Positions 6,422 through 13,027 of a stretch of DNA of 24,121 nucleotides are shown piece by piece. Both the position numbers and the translations under genes were made by a program. This DNA comes from JANXQE01 sp035651635. Lineage in GTDB: Bacteria; Verrucomicrobiota; Verrucomicrobiia; Limisphaerales; UBA8199. The notes beneath the pieces are model-generated. The model saw nothing but the letters and a program-made list of their open reading frames with translations. It ran no database searches and was not told where the DNA came from. The stretch lies in the NCBI GenBank assembly GCA_035651635.1, contig DASRFK010000274.1, forward strand, positions 1-24,121. The letters run 5' to 3'. How positions within the stretch are numbered: position 1 is the first letter of the stretch; each line of letters begins with the position of its first letter.

Positions 6422-9145
6422 CTACCGAGACGCCGCTACTCCTGTGAGGAGGGCTCGGATGTTTTCCAGGAGCTTCTGGGTGGTAAAGGGTTTGGGCAGG
6501 TACGGAATGGCGGCATCGCCGATGCGGCTTTTTATGAGGTCGGGGTGCATCAAACCGCTGATCGCGATCACTTTGAGGTCGGCGCGGCGTTGGCGAAGTT
6601 CGCGAATGGCCGTTGGGCCGTCCATGACCGGCATCATCATGTCCATGAGGACGACCTGGACTTTCTCCTGGCACTGGGCAAAGAGAGCCAGGGCGTCGGC
6701 GCCGTGTGAGGCGGTAACGACTTTATAGCCGTAATGGGTAAGAAGGCCGCGCGTGAGGTCGAGGATGGCCGGTTCGTCATCGACGACCATGACGGTTTCG
6801 CCTTTGCCCCAAAGCTCGGGCGCGAGCTCGGAGCTGGCCACTGCCACGCTGGATGACTCAGCGGCGGGCAAATAAACATTGAAGGCGGTGCCTTTGCCGA
6901 CCTCGGTTTGGAGATCGAGAAAGCCGCCGTGGCTTTTGATAATGCTGATAACCGTGGAGAGACCAAGGCCGGTGCCTTTGCCAATCTCTTTGGTGGTAAA
7001 AAACGGTTCGAAGATCTTGTCGATGATCTCCGCGGGAATACCCGTGCCGGTGTCGGCGACACTGAGGAGAACGTAATCGATCGGTTTGGCACCAACGAAT
7101 CTGGCGGCGTCACTCTGCGAGAAGAGCACATCTTTGATCGTCACCAGAATCTTGCCGCCATTGGGCATAGCGTCGCGGGCGTTGACGCACAGGTTCAAAA
7201 GAATCTGATGGAGCTGCGTGGCGTCGCCCAAAATGGGTTTTACCTTCTCGGCATAGACCTGAAAATCGATATCTTTGGGGAAAGTCTCTTTAACGATCTT
7301 CTGCATCTCGCGGATGAGGTGGGTAATCTGGACCGGCGCGCGGTCGCCTTCGACCCCGCGGGCGAAGCTAAGCACTTGTTTGACCATGTCGGACCCGCGT
7401 TTGGCGCTGTTGGCCATAGTGGCGAGCATGGTCTTGCTGGAATCGTCCTGGGCTTTGTTTTTCAGCAACTCCACGCCCATGATGATCGGAGCCAGAACGT
7501 TGTTGAGGTCATGGGCGATGCCGCCGGCGAGCGTGCCGATGCTTTCCATGCGTTGGGTTCTCAGGAATTGGGCCTCGAGCTGTTTCTGCTCGGTAATATC
7601 AGTGTTAATCACCAGGAGCGATTGGGGCGCCCCGGCGGCGTCACGGACCAGCGTCCAGCGGCTCTGGACGATGAGTTTGCGCCCGGCGCGCGAGGATTGC
7701 TTGAGTTCGCCGGCCCATTCCCCTTTGGCGAGCGTGATTTGGCAATACTCGAGGAGTTTGTCCTTTTCCATGGCGGAAACGGCGCTGCGCAAGTCCTGTT
7801 GCCTGGCCTCGGCGGCGGTCCAGCCGTAAAGCTCCTCGGCGCTTTTGTTCCAATAATGCACGCGCCAGTTCAGGTCGTGCACAATGATGGCGTCGCGGGC
7901 TTTGTCCAAGAGCGCGGCCTGCTCGCGGATGCGTTCGACGGCGCGGCGGCGGGCGGCTTCGAGTTTGCGCCGCTGAGCCATCCACTCCAGCGAGCGCGTG
8001 ACCACCGAATAGAGCAAGGCGCTGGGGATTTGCACCGCCACAATGAGCAACCAGGGAAACCACACGTGCTCGGCAGCGAATAGAGTTTGCGCAATCAAAA
8101 CGACACCCAAGGCGCCGGCGAGGGAAACCACCGTGGCGATCAGGGGCCGAAAGCGCAGCAATCCGAACCCGAAGACCAAGCCGGCCAGAGCCAGGACGAG
8201 AGTTTCGATTGCCGTTGGAGGCCGGGTGAGCCAGTCGTTGCGCATCAGGTTGAGGAACTGCGTGGCATGGACCTCGACCATCGGCATGAAGATGAATTCC
8301 TTGTTGGGAGCTGGGTAAGGATTGCGCAATTCATCACGTTTCTCGATAAAACTGCTGGTCATGGGCCGAGCACCAACGAAAACGACTTTGCCACGGAAAA
8401 AGCCGGGCGCGACGCCATCGGCAGAAAGCGCCTGTTTGTAGCTGACGAACGGGATGGTCTCCGGCGGCCCATAGTAATAGACCCAGCGCCTGGCTTGCGT
8501 CGCCCGCGGACCGCGCACCGATCTGACCCCGGCAAGTTCCGCCGCCGCCCAGCTCAAACTTGGGGGAGCGTCGGGGACATCGGCCAGTTGGTGAAAATGC
8601 TGTCGGACGAGGAAATCGCTGTCGGGCTGCAGCACCACCAAACCGATGCGGTTGGCGGCTTTGGCAAAGGGTGCGTAGACCTGCGTGATGGTTTTAAAGG
8701 AAATCGAATTGAGGGCCTCCCCGGGGGCGTAATCGGCGCCCAGCACCACCCGGCCATTGGCCTTTAGTGCCCGGGCGAACTCCTGGTCGGCCTTGGGATC
8801 CGGTCCCGGATCGCTGAACACAATATCCATGACCACGGCTTTGGCGCCGTCGGCACGCAAACGGTCGAGCAGCCGGGCGTGGAGTCGGCGGTCCATGGGG
8901 GCGTTGAGTGGTTGACCGAGCTCTTTCAACGAATCCTCATCGATGTACACGATCACGACCTTGGAACCGTTGAGATCGGGTTGGGCGAAGCGGGTCAGGC
9001 CGAAGGACCAGTCATAACTGGCCCGGGTCAAAGCGCGGGAGAGGCGCGAGTCGAATGCGAGCAGCAGGAAGCCGATGATGAAAATTGCCAGACTGCAAGT
9101 GAGCGCCGCGCGCATAAACCGCCGCAGCGTGCGGTGGAGCTTCAC
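6422..9145 (-). CDS. CHASE2-PAS hybrid sensor histidine kinase with receiver domain
   Basis: This 907-residue inner-membrane kinase has, in order: a signal-anchor helix (12-31); a periplasmic CHASE2 domain (about 40-300, with V-Y-I-D-E-D-S-L and V-V-M-D-I-V-F-S-D); three helices (313-332, 334-353, 361-384); a PAS domain (about 405-517); a HisKA domain with the phospho-acceptor His545 in G-G-I-A-H-D-L-N-N; a HATPase domain with N655 (N box), D-T-G-T-G-I-P (698-704), F-F-T-T (715-718) and G-T-G-L-G-L (724-729); and a C-terminal receiver with Asp789/790, phospho-acceptor Asp835 and Lys885. Everything needed for catalysis is present. The start is a GTG at 9145 with TGAGGA eight bases upstream; the ATG at 9115 has no ribosome site. 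There is no DNA-binding output domain. It follows the FecR-TPR-barrel gene by 39 bases on the same strand, so the two are probably co-transcribed. The ligand is unknown. Confidence 0.92.
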   Translation of the reverse strand: MKLHRTLRRFMRAALTCSLAIFIIGFLLLAFDSRLSRALTRASYDWSFGLTRFAQPDLNGSKVVIVYIDEDSLKELGQPLNAPMDRRLHARLLDRLRADGAKAVVMDIVFSDPGPDPKADQEFARALKANGRVVLGADYAPGEALNSISFKTITQVYAPFAKAANRIGLVVLQPDSDFLVRQHFHQLADVPDAPPSLSWAAAELAGVRSVRGPRATQARRWVYYYGPPETIPFVSYKQALSADGVAPGFFRGKVVFVGARPMTSSFIEKRDELRNPYPAPNKEFIFMPMVEVHATQFLNLMRNDWLTRPPTAIETLVLALAGLVFGFGLLRFRPLIATVVSLAGALGVVLIAQTLFAAEHVWFPWLLIVAVQIPSALLYSVVTRSLEWMAQRRKLEAARRRAVERIREQAALLDKARDAIIVHDLNWRVHYWNKSAEELYGWTAAEARQQDLRSAVSAMEKDKLLEYCQITLAKGEWAGELKQSSRAGRKLIVQSRWTLVRDAAGAPQSLLVINTDITEQKQLEAQFLRTQRMESIGTLAGGIAHDLNNVLAPIIMGVELLKNKAQDDSSKTMLATMANSAKRGSDMVKQVLSFARGVEGDRAPVQITHLIREMQKIVKETFPKDIDFQVYAEKVKPILGDATQLHQILLNLCVNARDAMPNGGKILVTIKDVLFSQSDAARFVGAKPIDYVLLSVADTGTGIPAEIIDKIFEPFFTTKEIGKGTGLGLSTVISIIKSHGGFLDLQTEVGKGTAFNVYLPAAESSSVAVASSELAPELWGKGETVMVVDDEPAILDLTRGLLTHYGYKVVTASHGADALALFAQCQEKVQVVLMDMMMPVMDGPTAIRELRQRRADLKVIAISGLMHPDLIKSRIGDAAIPYLPKPFTTQKLLENIRALLTGVAASR

Positions 9146-9184
9146 GTGCCGGTCCTCAGGCTGGCTGGTGGAAACTCTATCATA

Positions 9185-12100
9185 TCAGAAGTTCAACTTC
9201 AGGCCGGCGAATAGGGTCCGCGACCGCGGCTGGTCGGAATAGAGGTTGAGCGGATTGAGTTTGTAATCCTGGTTGCCAATGTTGAGCAAGCCAAGTTGGA
9301 CCTGGGCTCTTCGCTGTGGGAAGCGATAACCGACGAAGAGGTTGACCTGCCAGACATCGTCACCGGGCATGGCAGTCGAGTAGCCATGGTTGGATTGGCC
9401 GGACCAAACGGACTCGGCTCTAGCGAAAAAGCCGCAGGGATGATTGAAAATAGCGTAGAGCCGCAATTGCTGAAGCACGGCGTTGACCTCCCGATTAGCG
9501 GTTGGGCTGAAGCTGCCGCTGACGGCGTCGGGCACATCGGGGATGTCATCTTCCAGGTTGGCGCGGCTGACCCGGTAAGTGGCTCCGACGGCCCACTCTT
9601 TGGCCAGGAGTTGGTTCACCACCGCGGTCAGAGATTTCTCCTCGTAGTTCAGGGTCTGGCGGACTCCGGATGGAACATCGATGACCAGGGGACCAAAGGC
9701 GTCGAGCGTTCCGATCGTGCGTGACCCGTGAGATTTTAAGAGCTCGCCGACAATTGTGACATAGGTGTGCGTGGCGAAGCTCTGGTCCAGCGCCAGCCCG
9801 AAGGTTTCGAAGCGGGAGCCGGGAACCAGTCCCGCGACCGATTCCGGTACGATGCTGCGAAAGGCCTGGTTGAACCCGGCGACCTGAGTGGGTTCCAGCC
9901 GCACGCTGGTGTCGTAAAAAACTCCGCCCAACGAGCGGGTATAATCCCCGCGCAGGGTGGTATGCGCGAAAGGGGTCCAGCGTATGCCCGCTTTAGGCGA
10001 CACCCGGTCGGTATGAGTTTCGTTCGAAGAAACGGGAGGAATCTCGTTATTTAATGGGTATTCCAGGTGGTCATAGCTAAGACCCGCCGTCAGTTGCAGC
10101 GGCTCGAGGATTTGCCACGAGTAGTAACCGTAGGCGCTGACCCGGTTCAGGCTGAGCTCGTTGGTCTGGCCAACCGGCCGGAGCCGGTCCAGGGAAGAAT
10201 CCGTATCGATATCACCGGTCTGGTACCGCGCGCCCAGCACGAGCGCGTGAGAATCGGTTTGAAAGATTTGTTGCACCTCGGCGGAGTATGCGGTGAGATC
10301 GCTTTGATAGGCGAGTTGGGCGGGCCGTTGGCTTACCGAGATGATCTGGTCCGTGGACGCGTCGCGAGTTGTAATCAAAGCCAGGGTAGCCGGGTCGGCG
10401 AGAGTGAAAGTGTCCTGCAGGCGCCCAACCAGGACCAGTGTGTGAATTCCCGGGGCCCATTCGCGGTGATAGCCCAGAAACAAGTTGGGTTCCTGGGTTT
10501 CGGTGATGCGCACGGTCCGGCTGGCGGCGGCCTGATCGTAATACTGCAAAACATCACCGGAATGATAATCCGACGCGTTGACCTCGAAAAAGAGGGAATC
10601 GTGTGAGGTCAGTTCCTGCTTGAGTTCGAGGGAGAGGTTGCCGTCGCGCACGTCGTTATTGGGGCGCTCACCGGGATCTGAACGGTAGTACTGATCAAAA
10701 GCAAAAGAGGTTTTGCCCACCGTACCAAACTCGGAGGCGTCTTCGAGCCAGGCGCCGCGGCTGAGATATTCGGTGTCGCTGTACAGTCCAAGGCGATTGC
10801 TGCCAAAGAGGCGCGAGTACTCCTGCTGCGAGACATTTTGCGAGAGAGGAATGGCGCCCACGGGAGCTAGCAGGTCCGCCATGAGCAACTCGCTGAGCCA
10901 GGGGGTCTCGTACCGGAGATTGGTTTTGCGAGGATCGCGCAGGCTGTCGTAGCTGTCCGCCAGGAACAGGTGGGCGGAGTAATTGCCATAGTCCAGATCG
11001 ACCGCGCGCGCGGCTTCGCGCACGCTGACCTCGGACATGCCCGCGTCTTGATATATTTTGGCGAGATTAGCTCCGCGGACTGCCAGATCCTGGTCGAGGA
11101 GAAAACGGGAGCGGTACACATCGCGGTTATCGTTGAGTTCTTTGGATTTCTCGAGTTCGGCGATGGCGGTGTTTTGCTGGTTGTAAGCTTGTTTTAATAG
11201 GGCCGCGTATAACCAGGGAGTCGGGTCGCCGGGATCCAGGCGTTTGGCCAGACGCAGTTCCTTTTCGGCCAGCGCCGGCCGATGGGTTTCGACCCAGGCC
11301 TTGCCGAGGTAGCTTCGGAGATCGCTGCGATTGGGTTCGAGCGTCGCGGCGACCTGAAGGTACTGGCGCCCCGTTTCACGGTCGCCCTGCTGGATCCGGC
11401 ACAAACCGCGGCCGAGCCACGCATTGGCCAGCGCTCCGTCAAGGACAATGGCGCGCTCGAAAAGCGATTGGGCCACCGTGATTCGGTTTCGCGCGGTCTC
11501 GAGAAAGCCTGCCAGCGCCATGGCCTGCGCGTTTCGGGGCGAAAGCGCCAGGCCGCGTTGGAGCGCTTCCTTTGCCTGGTCGTTTCGGCCATGACTGAAC
11601 TCAAGCTCGGCCACGCGCACCCAGCCGAAGCCGAAATTGGAGGAGATCGCCACGGACCTTTTCGCGGCTGACAGGGCGTCCTCGAGCCTGGACTGCGATT
11701 GCAAGTAATAGGATTCGGCGAGCCATTCGGAAGCATTCGCCGGGGCGACGTTCCCCGGCAAGGTCTCTTGTTTCACGGACGCGATCAAGGTGCGCAGGGC
11801 CCGCGCGAAAGAGGACGGCGCGGAAACGGCGCTCAACTCCGATTCGGTTTGATCGACCTGTCCCACCGCCAGAAGCAGCGCGGCGTGATAAACCCGCTCG
11901 GAATCCGACGCCGGCGTATAGCCGTTGGGGAACTGGCTCAAAGCAGTCAGGAGGTCTCCCCCCTGGTAAGCCGCGAGGGACTCGCGCAGGCTGGTCGGAG
12001 CATTCGCAGCCAGGCCGAGCTCGGACAAATCGAGGACGGCCGGGTAATAGAGACTCCATTGGATATGGTTGATGGCATGGAGCACCGCCGTCTTTTGCGG

Positions 12101-12646
12101 CGCCTGGTTGGGTTCAACGGTCCCCTGTTCGCCGCTGCGCAGGACCACCTGGCCAAAGGCGTTGTCGAGGGCTACTTCACCATCGAGAAGGACCACCGTC
12201 GTCTTGCCGCCGGGGATCGCTTCGAGGTTGAACTCCGTTCCGCGAATCGCGCCTGAGATCAGCGGCGTGCGGAAGCGCACGCTGGCAGGCCGGGAACGAT
12301 TGAAGAGATACGCCGAACCCGATGTAAGGTCCAGCAGCGAGCCCTGCCCACCCGCTTGCGGAAGCACTTCGAGAACTGTTTTTTCATTCACTCGCAGCAC
12401 GCTGAGATCGGAGAGTTGAACGGCGGCCCGGCTTTGGGGTCCCGTGCGCAGTTTGTCCCCAAAGGCCAGGTACAGATTCGTGCTCGCCGCGAACCATTGC
12501 GCGCTGCCTGACTTAGCCACTTCGACGGTGCCTTCCGTGATTAGGACGGTACCGGCGGGCGTGACGTTCTGCGAATCCGCCCGGGCTGGCGGCAGCAAAG
12601 AGCAGCCCGCAAGCAGGAGCAGAATCCGCAAAGGTGTGCAACGCAT
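9185..12646 (-). CDS. FecR-TPR-beta-barrel outer membrane fusion protein
   Basis: The 1153-residue protein from ATG 12646 has an N-terminal export signal. L-A-G-C at 12-15 is a good lipobox, while A-R-A at 21-23 is a possible type I site. Residues about 30-180 are a FecR domain (G-D-K-L-R-T-G-P, V-R-F-R-T-P, A-I-R-G-T-E-F-N, V-V-L-L-D-G-E-V). Residues about 215-575 are helical TPR-type repeats (for example F-E-R-A-I-V-L-D-G-A-L-A-N-A-W-L-G-R-G). Residues about 600-1153 alternate polar and hydrophobic residues in strands of 9-12 with aromatic ends, and the chain ends in L-K-L-N-F, an outer-membrane barrel signature. The barrel resembles the C-terminal part of TonB-dependent receptors, but I see no plug domain and no TonB box. 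A TTG-type start at 12763 would add 39 residues before the signal sequence. It is followed by the CHASE2 kinase gene. Confidence 0.85.
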   Translation of the reverse strand: MRCTPLRILLLLAGCSLLPPARADSQNVTPAGTVLITEGTVEVAKSGSAQWFAASTNLYLAFGDKLRTGPQSRAAVQLSDLSVLRVNEKTVLEVLPQAGGQGSLLDLTSGSAYLFNRSRPASVRFRTPLISGAIRGTEFNLEAIPGGKTTVVLLDGEVALDNAFGQVVLRSGEQGTVEPNQAPQKTAVLHAINHIQWSLYYPAVLDLSELGLAANAPTSLRESLAAYQGGDLLTALSQFPNGYTPASDSERVYHAALLLAVGQVDQTESELSAVSAPSSFARALRTLIASVKQETLPGNVAPANASEWLAESYYLQSQSRLEDALSAAKRSVAISSNFGFGWVRVAELEFSHGRNDQAKEALQRGLALSPRNAQAMALAGFLETARNRITVAQSLFERAIVLDGALANAWLGRGLCRIQQGDRETGRQYLQVAATLEPNRSDLRSYLGKAWVETHRPALAEKELRLAKRLDPGDPTPWLYAALLKQAYNQQNTAIAELEKSKELNDNRDVYRSRFLLDQDLAVRGANLAKIYQDAGMSEVSVREAARAVDLDYGNYSAHLFLADSYDSLRDPRKTNLRYETPWLSELLMADLLAPVGAIPLSQNVSQQEYSRLFGSNRLGLYSDTEYLSRGAWLEDASEFGTVGKTSFAFDQYYRSDPGERPNNDVRDGNLSLELKQELTSHDSLFFEVNASDYHSGDVLQYYDQAAASRTVRITETQEPNLFLGYHREWAPGIHTLVLVGRLQDTFTLADPATLALITTRDASTDQIISVSQRPAQLAYQSDLTAYSAEVQQIFQTDSHALVLGARYQTGDIDTDSSLDRLRPVGQTNELSLNRVSAYGYYSWQILEPLQLTAGLSYDHLEYPLNNEIPPVSSNETHTDRVSPKAGIRWTPFAHTTLRGDYTRSLGGVFYDTSVRLEPTQVAGFNQAFRSIVPESVAGLVPGSRFETFGLALDQSFATHTYVTIVGELLKSHGSRTIGTLDAFGPLVIDVPSGVRQTLNYEEKSLTAVVNQLLAKEWAVGATYRVSRANLEDDIPDVPDAVSGSFSPTANREVNAVLQQLRLYAIFNHPCGFFARAESVWSGQSNHGYSTAMPGDDVWQVNLFVGYRFPQRRAQVQLGLLNIGNQDYKLNPLNLYSDQPRSRTLFAGLKLNF

Positions 12647-12839
12647 AAGATAATCTTGCGATGCTGCTGGGAGCAAGAGCACTGCCACTGGGGCTTCGTT
12701 AGCATAGTTGCGATAGTTCGGGAGATGGCACCGCTTGTTAGCCTGTTCCTTTTTTGTTCTCAACTTAGCAATAAAGAGCGCGATCTAAGCCCCCGTTTGG
12801 CCAGCCGCTCGCTTAGCAATGCCCCATTTCGGGGCGAAA

Positions 12840-12882
12840 GTGTCCCAATTCAAGACGGCCGCCCGGTGTCCTGTTTTAAGAC
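12840..12882 (+). repeat. Two direct repeats, consensus GTGTCCnnnTTnAAGAC
   Basis: Copy 1 (12840-12856) and copy 2 (12866-12882) share 13 defined bases and are offset by 26 bases, about 2.5 helical turns. They lie 17 bases upstream of a sigma-54-like promoter, so they could be activator-binding sites. The spacing suits a protein dimer or two dimers on the DNA. I find no third copy in this intergenic region. Confidence 0.5.
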
Positions 12883-12898
12883 TGAGAAAAGCTATGTT

Positions 12899-12914
12899 TG
12901 GCCCGTCTGCTGCT
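12899..12914 (+). promoter_or_regulatory. Candidate sigma-54 (-24/-12) promoter
   Basis: TGGCCCGTCTGCTGCT fits the consensus TGGCAC(G)N4TTGCW with the invariant GG and GC exactly 10 bases apart; it deviates at two positions. Transcription would start near 12925 and give a leader of about 100 bases before the ATG at 13028. The gene should then depend on RpoN and an enhancer-binding protein. No such activator gene lies in the window. Confidence 0.45.
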
Positions 12915-13027
12915 TTGAAAGGGTCGGTTGAAAGATTGCAACAACAATTGGATCCGCATGGCGGTTCGCTCGTCGTTTGCTATCGACAGCCCGAACTCAA
13001 TACCCGGACAGATTTGCGCGGAGCGGG

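Larger units (their letters stand above)
12647..13027. other. 381-base divergent intergenic region
   Basis: It separates the start codons of the FecR-TPR-barrel gene (minus) and the Ig-domain gene (plus). It holds a GCCCC/GGGGC hairpin (12821-12835), two 17-base direct repeats (12840-12856 and 12866-12882) and a sigma-54-like promoter (12899-12914). The open frames across it have no recognisable protein features, so I see no gene. Confidence 0.6.

Noticed and set aside
6908..8083. 391-residue open frame antisense to the histidine kinase
   Set aside because: The kinase domains on the minus strand are complete and unmistakable; the antisense product is low-complexity and has no motif.
8087..8767. 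226-residue open frame antisense to the CHASE2 region
   Set aside because: Overlaps a well-supported coding region and has no recognisable feature.
12821..12930. Possible cyclic di-GMP (GEMM) riboswitch, because of GGGGCGAAAG and GAAAAGC near a surface-protein gene
   Set aside because: The conserved GGGACGCAAAGC core and second-stem receptor are missing; most of the stretch is upstream of the predicted sigma-54 start and would not be transcribed.
12656..12931. 91-residue open frame between the divergent genes
   Set aside because: No homology-like features, and it runs through the direct repeats and the sigma-54-like promoter.
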